Shown here piece after piece: positions 8,149-15,742 of a stretch of DNA of 25,751 nt (position 1 is the stretch's first letter; each line of letters starts with the position of its first letter). Location of the stretch: contig CALKVG010000221.1 of the NCBI GenBank assembly GCA_937998045.1, positions 1-25,751 on the forward strand. Direction: 5' to 3'. The stretch comes from an uncultured Myxococcales bacterium (GTDB taxonomy: Bacteria; Myxococcota_A; Polyangia; Polyangiales; Polyangiaceae). The notes under the pieces were generated by a model. That model was given only the letters and a program-made list of their open reading frames with translations, did no database searches and had not been told where the DNA came from. The position numbers and the translations under genes were made by a program.

Positions 8149-9055
8149 GCTGCGCGATGCGCGCGAGGAACGCGATCGAGAGCGCGCGGGCGGGTTCGCC
8201 GGCGAAGCCGACGTCGGCGGCGAACGCGCGGTAGGCGCCGTCGACGACGCCGAGCTGGTTGGGGAGGAAGTCGCCCAGCGTCGCGCCGACGAGGTGGATC
8301 CCGTGCACGACGAACGCGCTGCGGACGTTCGCCGCGCCGCCCACCGCGTGGAGGATGACGCCGTACTGGGCGACCTGGGCCGAGCGTGCCAGCGAGCACA
8401 CGATCGAGGCGCGCCACGGAATGCGCCGGCGGTCGCCGGGATCGAGCGGAGCCGTCTCCTCGGCGAGGCCGAGCGCGCGGCGGCGCATCCGGTCGAGCCA
8501 GCGCCCGAGCCGGGCGTCACGGAGGATCGCGATGAGGCCGATCGAGATGAGCGCCTGGAAGACGACGTTCCCGAGCAAGAGGAGGGCGAGCGGCGATGCC
8601 GGGCCGAAGCGCGCCGAGACGACCGCCCACGCGGCAATCGAGAGGACGCCGTTGGCCGAGAGGTAGGCCGCCTGCAGCTTCGTGCTCGCACTCGCCGCCC
8701 GCGGCACGCCGATGGACCGCGACAGGATGGTCGCGCGCGTCACCTCACCCGCCGCGCGGCCGGCGGGCAGGAGGACCATCATCGAGTACGCGATGGCCTG
8801 CGACCGCACCAGCGCGGGACCCGGGATCTCGCTCCAGGTCGCAGACCCGAGGATCGAGTGCAACGCGATCACGTCGCAGGCGATCTGCGCGACCTCGAGC
8901 GCGAGGATGACCGGCAGCCACGTCCCGGCCGACCAGAGCACGTCGAGCACGCGCTCCGGTCCGGCGTCACGGACCAGGTACGCGACGAGCCCGAGGCCGA
9001 GCAGAGCGAGTAGCACGCGCACGGTCGCCCCCGCGCGGGCGCGCGCGTCGCTCAC
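8045..9055 (-). CDS. Flippase-like membrane protein (LPG synthase transmembrane / UPF0104 family)
   Basis: 336 residues with about seven or eight hydrophobic helices, starting with VRVLLALLGLGLVAYLV. Family-like features are the helix-flanking AGEVTRATILSRSIG, the segment GDFLPNQLGVVDGAYRAF and a late helix AFLARIAQLTCACACLVV. This family includes the flippase half of lysylphosphatidylglycerol synthase MprF and AglD-like proteins, and is thought to move lipids or lipid-linked sugars across the membrane. There is no attached synthase domain. The GTG start at 9055 overlaps the aminotransferase stop as GTGA, implying translational coupling in the GH3-inositol synthase operon. The C-terminus overlaps the convergent phosphatase gene by 104 bases. 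Confidence 0.85.
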   Translation of the reverse strand: MSDARARAGATVRVLLALLGLGLVAYLVRDAGPERVLDVLWSAGTWLPVILALEVAQIACDVIALHSILGSATWSEIPGPALVRSQAIAYSMMVLLPAGRAAGEVTRATILSRSIGVPRAASASTKLQAAYLSANGVLSIAAWAVVSARFGPASPLALLLLGNVVFQALISIGLIAILRDARLGRWLDRMRRRALGLAEETAPLDPGDRRRIPWRASIVCSLARSAQVAQYGVILHAVGGAANVRSAFVVHGIHLVGATLGDFLPNQLGVVDGAYRAFAADVGFAGEPARALSIAFLARIAQLTCACACLVVVALQRSASSSGAESQASSGAGGRS

Positions 9056-10371
9056 GATGCCCAGGAAGCCAGCGCTTCGCGCTCGCGCCATACGCGCTGG
9101 AACGCCTCGATGTAGCCGTCGACCACGGCGTCGTCCTGCGCGATGAGCGGGCACGACTGCGAGAAGAGCAGGAGCGAGCCCGCGAGCAGCGCGCGTGTGC
9201 CCGGGTAGAGCGCCGGATCGTAGTTGTGCGCCAGATCCGTCCCGCCGTCGCGCGACCGCGGGAAGCCCCCCGACGGGTCGCGACGCTGGAAGACCGTTTG
9301 CGCCGGGAGAGGCACGGACTGCCACAGGACGATCTCGAGCCCTTCGGCGCGAAGTGCCGCGATCGTCGCGTCCCGGAGCCGCTCGGGCGAGAGGTCGACC
9401 CCGGCGCGCACTGGGTCGAGGTGAACGCGGAACTTGTGGTGCACCGACGTCCGCTCCGGCGGCTCGATCGGCGGCGTGACTCCGGGCAGCTCCGCGAGCG
9501 CTGCGGCGATGCGTCGCGCGTTCCGCTGGCACCGCTCGGTGCGCTCCGGAAGCTGCGCGAGTTGCGCGCGCGCGAACGCGGCCATCATCTCGTTGCCGCG
9601 GTACATCGAGCCGAGGCGCCTCGCATCGAGCGAACGCCCGCCGTCGAGCGGGCGCGCGAGGTCGTAGTCGCTGACTTCGGCCCGGGAGACGTCCTGCCCG
9701 AAGTTGCGAACCGAGCTCGCCTCGTCGGCCAGAGCGTCGTCGTTCGTCACGAACAGACCGCCCTCACCCGCAGACAGGTTCTTGCTCGACTGCATCGAGA
9801 AGCCGCCGGCCGCCCCGATCGCCCCCACGCGCCGGCCGCGATACGCGGCCCCGTGCGCCTGCGCGGCGTCTTCGACGACGACCAGATCGTGCCGGCGCGC
9901 CACGTCTAGCAGCGCGTTCATGTCGGCCGCGCCCCCGTGCATGTGCACGGGCATCATGGCGCGCGTCCGCTCGGTGACCGCCCCCTCGGCCGCGGCGGCG
10001 TCCAGGCACCCGGTCGCGACGTCCACGTCCGCGAAGACCGGCACGGCGCCGACCTGCACGACCGCCAGCGGAGTCGCGACGAAGCTGTAGGCCGGGACGA
10101 CCACCTCGTCGCCGGCGCGCACGCCCGCCGCCGCAAGCGCGACGACGAGCGCGCTCGTCCCGCAGTGCGTGAGCAGGCAGTGCTTCGCGCCGACGAAGCG
10201 CGCGAACTCGCGCTCGAGCGCCATCGACTCGGGCGCGAACGCCCCCGAGAGGATGCCCCGATCGAGGACGCGCGCCACCGCGCGCCGCTCGTCGTCGCCG
10301 ACGATCGGCCAGACGCGGTGGGCTTCTCGGGATAGGACCGGCGTCGCCCCGAAGAGGGCGAGGCCGCTCAC
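9052..10371 (-). CDS. DegT/DnrJ/EryC1/StrS-family PLP aminotransferase
   Basis: 439 residues, slightly long for the family. Diagnostic parts are HCGTSALVVAL (phosphate-binding loop), EVVVPAYSFVAT, VVVEDAAQAHGA (Asp that pairs with the pyridine nitrogen) and the Schiff-base lysine K197 in MQSSKNLSAGEGG. These enzymes transfer an amino group, usually from Glu or Gln, to keto-sugars or keto-cyclitols; the family includes the inosose aminotransferases of aminoglycoside producers. The substrate cannot be fixed by eye. GTG at 10371 overlaps the stop of the inositol-3-phosphate synthase gene (GTGA), and its own stop overlaps the flippase start. This context makes a cyclitol ketone a reasonable candidate substrate. 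Confidence 0.93.
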   Translation of the reverse strand: MSGLALFGATPVLSREAHRVWPIVGDDERRAVARVLDRGILSGAFAPESMALEREFARFVGAKHCLLTHCGTSALVVALAAAGVRAGDEVVVPAYSFVATPLAVVQVGAVPVFADVDVATGCLDAAAAEGAVTERTRAMMPVHMHGGAADMNALLDVARRHDLVVVEDAAQAHGAAYRGRRVGAIGAAGGFSMQSSKNLSAGEGGLFVTNDDALADEASSVRNFGQDVSRAEVSDYDLARPLDGGRSLDARRLGSMYRGNEMMAAFARAQLAQLPERTERCQRNARRIAAALAELPGVTPPIEPPERTSVHHKFRVHLDPVRAGVDLSPERLRDATIAALRAEGLEIVLWQSVPLPAQTVFQRRDPSGGFPRSRDGGTDLAHNYDPALYPGTRALLAGSLLLFSQSCPLIAQDDAVVDGYIEAFQRVWREREALASWAS

Positions 10372-11618
10372 GGAGTCGGCTCCGCGTGCGCTTTCACGCC
10401 GTTCGTGTGGACGACCTTCGTCGAGTGCGTGCGCGCCCAGTCGAGGAGGAGCTTCTCCTGCTTGAAGAGATCGTGCACGGGGGCCTCTCCCGGAGCGTGG
10501 TACGGCGACTTGAAGAAAATCGACAGCTGCCGCTGGATCCCGCGCTCGCCGACCCTCTTCGACACGTCCAGCAGGCGCACGAGGTCGATGACCAGTGGCG
10601 CCGCGAGCGCCGAGTCCTGGCAGAGGAAGTTCACCTTGATCTGCATCGGCACGCCGGCAAAGCCGACGATGTCGATGTTGTCCCACGCCTCCTTCGAGTC
10701 CCCGCGCGGCTTGTAGTAGTGGATGTGCACTTGGTGGTTTTCCACGTGGTAGCCGACGATCGAGTCGAGCACCGCGGCCTTGCTCAGCACCTTGGTCTTG
10801 TTCGACCCGGGCGCGTCGAGCACCAGGCCGTCGCCGTTGCCGAGGAAGTTCGTCGAGTACCAGCCGTCGATGAGCAGGCGCCGCGCGCGGAACATCGACG
10901 CGAGCGCCGTCTTGAGGAGGGTCTGCCCCGTCTTGCCGTCCATACCGGCAAAGGGATTGCCCGTCTGGTTCGCGTGCTCGTCGAGCGCCGGCACGTTCGT
11001 GAGGCTCGGCGTGAAGTTGCAGTAGGGTGCGTGCTGCGCGTTGGCGACGTAGAAGTACCGCATAGCCGGCGTGATCGCGGGATCGTTCGCGTCGAGTCCC
11101 GCCTCGAAAGCGCGCAGGTTCTGGTGGACCGGCTGTACCTCGAGGAAGTTCTCCGTCGACGCGAGGTTCACGACGACGACGCGGTCGAGGCCGTAGGTCT
11201 TGCGGAACGTCTCGAGGTTGCGCGAGAGGATCGCGATCTCCTCGCGGTGCCCCTTGGCGCGGACGACGTTCTCGCCGCTCAGCTTCGTGACGTAGTCCTG
11301 GCGGAAGACCGCGGGCCATGGCGCGATGCGTTCGAGCTCCGGCCTCACCTGCTCGAGGATGTGCGCCGGAAGCACCTTGTGGTGGAGCGCGCCCTCGTAC
11401 ACGTTCGCGAACTGGAGGTCCCAGCCGGCGAACACGAGGTTCTCGAGGGGCGCAAAGTCGAGCAGCTCGGTGATCGACTCCGCGATGCGCGCGTCTACGC
11501 GCTCGGTGACCATTCCAATGCGCGGCGCGAGCCCTCGCTTCATCAGCTCCACCCCAGCGATGACCGTCGACGCTACGGCGCCGTTCACTCCAACGATGGC
11601 GACCCCAATGCGATTCAT
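10368..11618 (-). CDS. Inositol-3-phosphate synthase family protein
   Basis: 416 residues. Members convert glucose-6-phosphate to myo-inositol-3-phosphate with bound NAD. The N-terminal Rossmann strand and glycine loop are IGVAIVGVNGAV (residues 4-15). The catalytic/tetramerisation domain has STNFLGNGDGL near residue 256, then SNKTKVLSKAAVLDSIVGY and NIDIVGFAG, which match the family pattern of a GN(N/D)G loop followed by Lys-rich catalytic segments. It starts at ATG 11618, which overlaps the GH3 stop as ATGA; an upstream in-frame ATG would lie inside the GH3 gene. It ends overlapping the aminotransferase start. This gene anchors the idea that the operon makes a cyclitol-derived molecule. Confidence 0.92.
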   Translation of the reverse strand: MNRIGVAIVGVNGAVASTVIAGVELMKRGLAPRIGMVTERVDARIAESITELLDFAPLENLVFAGWDLQFANVYEGALHHKVLPAHILEQVRPELERIAPWPAVFRQDYVTKLSGENVVRAKGHREEIAILSRNLETFRKTYGLDRVVVVNLASTENFLEVQPVHQNLRAFEAGLDANDPAITPAMRYFYVANAQHAPYCNFTPSLTNVPALDEHANQTGNPFAGMDGKTGQTLLKTALASMFRARRLLIDGWYSTNFLGNGDGLVLDAPGSNKTKVLSKAAVLDSIVGYHVENHQVHIHYYKPRGDSKEAWDNIDIVGFAGVPMQIKVNFLCQDSALAAPLVIDLVRLLDVSKRVGERGIQRQLSIFFKSPYHAPGEAPVHDLFKQEKLLLDWARTHSTKVVHTNGVKAHAEPTP

Positions 11619-13363
11619 GGCGAACCTTTCGCGTGTTTCCACAGCAACATCTTCTTCGTGTCGTCGATAATCCGCGGGAACTTCCCCTGCACGTTGCCGC
11701 GGGTGACCTCTTCGAGAAACGCTCGCGCGCCGCCGCTCGCCAGCGGCACGACGCGCGCCGGAATCAGCGCGACCTCTCCCGACCGGTGCTCACGATATAC
11801 CCGGTTCTCCTTGCACATTCCCTCGTCGAACGCGGTGGCGAACGCGCCCAGCTCCGCAGGCTCCGCGCCTTGCTGGAATTCGACGAAGAGCACGTACCGT
11901 GCCTTCGCCGATCCTTGGGCTCCCACGTCGGCGGCCGCGCCGAAATCCACCGTCCTACACGGGCACGCCGACACCGCGTACTCGACTGCGCGTTCGATTT
12001 CCACGTGCGTCGTCAGCTCCTGGGTCACCGACAAGCAACCCGTGAGCCGACCCATGAACTCGATCCGAGGCGGCGAAACCGATGGGAACCTCACGATATC
12101 CCCGAGCTCGTACGAGTAGAGGCCCGAAGCCGTGGTCACGACGATTGCGTACGGGCGGTCACGCTCGACGGCCCACAGGGGTACGCGCGTCGGCCCTCGC
12201 CCCGAGCGTCCCGAGGACGGAGGCTGGCGCTCTTCGAGGGGCACGAACTCGAAGAAGGTGCCCCGGTGGGGGACCATGAGCATCCCGCGCGCACCGGAGA
12301 AGTCCGACGCCCCGTACACGCCACCCTCGGTCGCGTTGTACGTGTCGACGAGTGTCACGTCGGCCCCCACGAGCTCGCGGATGATGGGCAGATACGGCGC
12401 CGCCGATACGCCGCCGCCGAAGAGGACGCGGAGGTTCGGCCAGACCTCGGAGACCGAGCGCGCGCGCAGGCCGCGCCTGCGGGCCGCCGCCAAGACCTTC
12501 TCGAAGAGGAGCGTGAACCAGCAGGTCGTGCCGGTCAGGGCGCGTACGTCGTAGTCGAGGTAGCGCTGCGCGATGACGCCGAGCTTCTCGTCGTAGTTCG
12601 CCATCGTGCGCACGTCGCCGTGCGGCAAGTACACCGGCCGCGTGATGGCCGGCATCTTGGTCATCATGAGCGCGGGGTTCGAGGTGATGAGCACCGGCCC
12701 CTCGGCGCGCATCGTGGTGGGCGGGAAGAGGCCCAACGTGTAGCCGGCGAAGAGGCCGTCGTCCCCCGACCAGTGCAGGTAGCGCATCACCGTGTCGGTG
12801 CCGGCGAGCTGCTGGAAGCGGATCTGCCGGTCGGTGATCGGCAGGAACTTGGGCCGACCGTGGTTTGAGCTACCGGACGAGTTCCCGAAGTAGCGCACGA
12901 ACTCCGGAACGAGCAGGTTTCGCTCGCCGGCACGCATCCGATCGATGTAAGGCGAGAACGAGTCGTAGTCCCCGATGGGGACGCGCCGCGCATAGTCGTC
13001 GTAGCCGCGGATGCGGCCGAAATCGTGCGCGCGACCGAACTCGGTCGACCGCGCGTGCTCGAGTAGCGCGAGGAGCGTGGCCTCCTGCGTGCGGCGGACG
13101 TTGCGCAGCGCTCGGTCCCACAGGGCGACCGGCACGTTGGCGACGCGCTGGACGGCACGCCCGACGAGCTGCGGGTACGGCGCACGCACGAGGTGACGCG
13201 GAGAGCCGCTCGGCGGGCGCGCGATTTCTTGCTCGAGTTGCTCGACCTGCACGACCGGCGCCGCCGAGCTCGCGGGGGCGTCCCGGTCCTGGGGCCGCGC
13301 GGCTCGGGGGGGATCCCCAAAGCGCGACGCGCTGTGCAGCTCGTTCATCTCGCTCGACGTCAT
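11615..13363 (-). CDS. GH3-family acyl-adenylating amide synthetase
   Basis: 582 residues. The fold is the GH3 branch of the ANL superfamily, best known from plants, where it adenylates auxin or jasmonate and couples it to amino acids. ATP-binding motif I appears as NSSGSSNHGRPK (about residue 164), motif II as TYNATEGGVYG (about residue 344) and motif III as YSYELGDIVRF (about residue 419), so the ATP site looks intact. About 60 N-terminal residues are Pro/Ala/Gln-rich and non-conserved. The start may be ATG 13363 or ATG 13348; neither has a strong ribosome site. It is the first gene of a four-gene operon. An acid-plus-amine condensation is expected, and the aminotransferase product is the natural amine partner (inference). 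Confidence 0.9.
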   Translation of the reverse strand: MTSSEMNELHSASRFGDPPRAARPQDRDAPASSAAPVVQVEQLEQEIARPPSGSPRHLVRAPYPQLVGRAVQRVANVPVALWDRALRNVRRTQEATLLALLEHARSTEFGRAHDFGRIRGYDDYARRVPIGDYDSFSPYIDRMRAGERNLLVPEFVRYFGNSSGSSNHGRPKFLPITDRQIRFQQLAGTDTVMRYLHWSGDDGLFAGYTLGLFPPTTMRAEGPVLITSNPALMMTKMPAITRPVYLPHGDVRTMANYDEKLGVIAQRYLDYDVRALTGTTCWFTLLFEKVLAAARRRGLRARSVSEVWPNLRVLFGGGVSAAPYLPIIRELVGADVTLVDTYNATEGGVYGASDFSGARGMLMVPHRGTFFEFVPLEERQPPSSGRSGRGPTRVPLWAVERDRPYAIVVTTASGLYSYELGDIVRFPSVSPPRIEFMGRLTGCLSVTQELTTHVEIERAVEYAVSACPCRTVDFGAAADVGAQGSAKARYVLFVEFQQGAEPAELGAFATAFDEGMCKENRVYREHRSGEVALIPARVVPLASGGARAFLEEVTRGNVQGKFPRIIDDTKKMLLWKHAKGSP

Positions 13364-13514
13364 AGTGCTATCGAGGGCGGATCCTCAAGAGATGTTCGTC
13401 GCCGGACCCAAACGTGCACCTGCCGGGGCAAGTGACGTATCAAGTGGGTTTGATTCAGGTCGTGGGGCTTCAGGGAAACCGAGCCTCTGCGAAAGCGCAA
13501 GGGTTTGCTTCACC

Positions 13515-14900
13515 GTGAGACGGTCGTGGTCCCAAAAGAGTCCCCGGAGGCGTGCTTTTTCCCTGCCGCTGTGCGGCGGGCATGCGCTCGGTCAGTGCGT
13601 CACTGCGTTCGCACTGGTCACGTCCTTCGCAGCCCCGGCGAACGCCGACAGCCCCGCCGACCACGCGACCACACCTGCGGCGGGCGTCGTGGCGCTGCCG
13701 CCGGACATCCGGACCACGCACGAAGCCGACCTCGAACCTCGACGCTACGAGCTCGCCGGCTTCCCCGTGATCGGAGGCAACAGCGACATCGGCCTCCAGT
13801 TCGGCGCCGCCCTCACGTACACGCGCTTCTACGACGAGGCGCGACCCTATCTCTGGAACATCGACCTTTTGCTCTCGGGCAGCGTGAAGGACGACCAGAA
13901 CGGGTTCCGCATGGTGCAGCAAAGCCACGTGCTGCGGCTCGACGCTCCCGACTTGCTCGGCGGCATCATGCGCCTCGACGCGCGCGGAAGCTTCCAGCGG
14001 ACGATCAACGCCGGCTATTACGGCATCGGCAACGCGTCGCAGGCGGGGCCCGCCATCGGCGAATCGATCCTCGGGCGGCGCTACCAGTACGTCCAGCAGG
14101 AGGGCCGCGTGCGCGCCATCGTTCGATGGCATGTCGCGCCGCCGATGGACGTTGCGGTGGGCACCAACTTTCGCTACGAGGCGCCGGACATCTATCCCGG
14201 CACGAAGCTGAGCGAAGACATGGCCGGCGCGTCGCCGGTCGACCGCCCGCTGCCCGGCGCGCAGCCCGCCTTCCTGGCGAGCGTCGCGGCGGGCATCATG
14301 ATCGACACGCGCGACAGCGAGTTCGTCACGCGGCAAGGGATCTTCTATCAGCTCGGCCTGTCCGCGGTGGGAGGCTCCGCCGAGAGCGTGGGTTACGGCG
14401 AGGCCTCCGCCGTCCTCGCTCATTACGCATCGCTGGGCGGCCCCTTCATCTTCGCCAACCGCATCGTCGGTAGCTTCCAGTTCGGCCACGTGCCGTTCTA
14501 CGACCTCCAGCAAGGCGGCGTCTTCGAGCCCCAGGGGCTCCTCGGCGGCGAGACGGGCGTTCGTGGCGTGCCCCAGGGCCGGTACGCGGGGCGCGTGAAG
14601 ATGATCGCCAATAACGAGATCCGCGCGACCCCGTTCCCGCGCTTCGTGCTGTTCGGACAGAGGCTGCGGGTCGGCACGTCGACGTTCGTCGACATGGGGC
14701 GCGTGTGGAGCGACTACGCCGTCATATCCCCCGTGGACGGAAACTCGATCGGGCTGAAGTACGGGATCGGCGGGGGACTTTTTCTCCAGTGGGGAGAGGC
14801 GGCCATCTTCCGCGTCGAGGTCGCGTACTCGCCGGACGCCGTTGCGGAGAACCCGGGCTTCCCGGTGGGGCTTTACGTGTCCGACGGGCTGATGTTCTGA
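13515..14900 (+). CDS. Omp85-type outer-membrane beta-barrel (surface antigen family), no POTRA domains
   Basis: About 461 residues. A signal peptide with a basic n-region (SPRRRAF), hydrophobic core and ANA cleavage site leads into a barrel ending with the aromatic C-terminus SDGLMF. The barrel has alternating strands, RDSEFVTRQGIFY, and GETGVRGVPQGRYAG, which matches the conserved VRG lid-lock motif of the Omp85/BamA barrel family. No POTRA repeat fits between the signal and the first strands, so it resembles stand-alone surface-antigen barrels. The start GTG 13515 is chosen because AAGGGT lies about ten bases upstream; longer in-frame starts would bury the signal peptide. It is divergent from the GH3 operon across a gap of about 150 bases. 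Confidence 0.8.
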   Translation: MRRSWSQKSPRRRAFSLPLCGGHALGQCVTAFALVTSFAAPANADSPADHATTPAAGVVALPPDIRTTHEADLEPRRYELAGFPVIGGNSDIGLQFGAALTYTRFYDEARPYLWNIDLLLSGSVKDDQNGFRMVQQSHVLRLDAPDLLGGIMRLDARGSFQRTINAGYYGIGNASQAGPAIGESILGRRYQYVQQEGRVRAIVRWHVAPPMDVAVGTNFRYEAPDIYPGTKLSEDMAGASPVDRPLPGAQPAFLASVAAGIMIDTRDSEFVTRQGIFYQLGLSAVGGSAESVGYGEASAVLAHYASLGGPFIFANRIVGSFQFGHVPFYDLQQGGVFEPQGLLGGETGVRGVPQGRYAGRVKMIANNEIRATPFPRFVLFGQRLRVGTSTFVDMGRVWSDYAVISPVDGNSIGLKYGIGGGLFLQWGEAAIFRVEVAYSPDAVAENPGFPVGLYVSDGLMF

Positions 14901-14914
14901 CGCGGATCGCGTCA
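14898..14914. terminator. Perfect stem-loop built from two convergent stop codons
   Basis: TGACGCG (14898-14904), GAT loop, CGCGTCA (14908-14914). The first TGA is the plus-strand stop of the barrel gene; the last TCA, read on the minus strand, is the TGA of the RMD1-family gene. A 7-bp GC-rich stem could form in either transcript and may help end transcription or protect 3' ends. No T-tract follows on either side, so it is not a classical intrinsic terminator. Confidence 0.45.
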
Positions 14915-15742
14915 CTTCCAGCCGAGCAAGAGCTGACCGATGAGGATGATGACCTCAGTGGCGACGAAGACCGTCACCGCCACCTCGAGGAGGATGCTGC
15001 GCCTGCCGCGCACCATGTCGATGAAGAGCGCCAGGTTGTCCTGCACGATGCGGAGCTCGTGGTCGAGCGCGCGGTAGCGCTCCTCGATCTCGAAGGACAG
15101 GCGAAGGCCCCGGTACAGGCGATCGAGGGCCTCGTTCTCCCAGGTGGTGCCGGGCGAGTCGAGGAGGCTCAGCGTCTGCACGACCTGCGTTCGCATCGAC
15201 ATTCCGCGCCCGATGAACCGCAGCATGTCGCGCGTGCTGCCGCGCAGCCTGCCGCTGGCCCCGAGCGCCAACGACCATTGCTCGAGGCGAGAGATGAGGG
15301 CGTCGACGTCTCCCTCGTAGTATTCCATCCCCACGGACTGCGCGATGACCAGCGCGAGGATCTCGACGACCCGCACGTCGAGCTCGCTGACGACGATGCG
15401 GTCGAACCGGACCGCGGCCGCCGCGCCCGGCGACACTTCGACTGCGTAGGTCTCTTCGAGCGGCGCGCGCGGCTCGCTCTCGAGCTGCGCGACGAGCGCC
15501 TTCATCACGCGCGCGCTCTCCGCCTCGTCCACGCCGATGAACACCAGCGCGCCGAAGTCGTGCCCCACGACCCACCCGGAGTCGCCGTACCGCGCCACCG
15601 CGCGCGTCTTCGTGATGCGGACGCGCTCCGCTCCGGGCGCGAAGAGCTCGGCGATCGCCTTCGGCTGCAGCGTGGCCGAGACCGCGAACGCACGGACGGG
15701 TAAAAGAACGGAGCCTCCGGCCACTCCTCCTGGCTCTATCAC
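14912..15742 (-). CDS. RMD1/DUF155 (YagE) family protein with C-terminal membrane anchor
   Basis: 276 residues. The DUF155 pattern is seen as ARYGDSGWVVGHDFGALVFIGVD (about residues 45-67, standing in for the usual FxFG-type motif), a mostly helical middle with ALDRLYRGLRLSFEIEERYRALDHELR, and a single C-terminal helix (AVTVFVATEVIILIGQLLLGW). Eukaryotic relatives are mitochondrial inner-membrane proteins (RMD1, RMND1) linked to mitochondrial translation; the bacterial role is not established. GTG 15742 overlaps the RND pump stop as GTGA, making it the third gene of the efflux operon. A second GTG at 15724 right after GGAGGA is too close to that site to use it. Confidence 0.82.
   Translation of the reverse strand: MIEPGGVAGGSVLLPVRAFAVSATLQPKAIAELFAPGAERVRITKTRAVARYGDSGWVVGHDFGALVFIGVDEAESARVMKALVAQLESEPRAPLEETYAVEVSPGAAAAVRFDRIVVSELDVRVVEILALVIAQSVGMEYYEGDVDALISRLEQWSLALGASGRLRGSTRDMLRFIGRGMSMRTQVVQTLSLLDSPGTTWENEALDRLYRGLRLSFEIEERYRALDHELRIVQDNLALFIDMVRGRRSILLEVAVTVFVATEVIILIGQLLLGWK

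Noticed and set aside
9052..11319. Aminotransferase apparently fused to a long N-terminal extension
   Set aside because: The extension lies over the inositol-3-phosphate synthase gene in another frame; the GTGA overlap at 10368-10371 gives a natural start.
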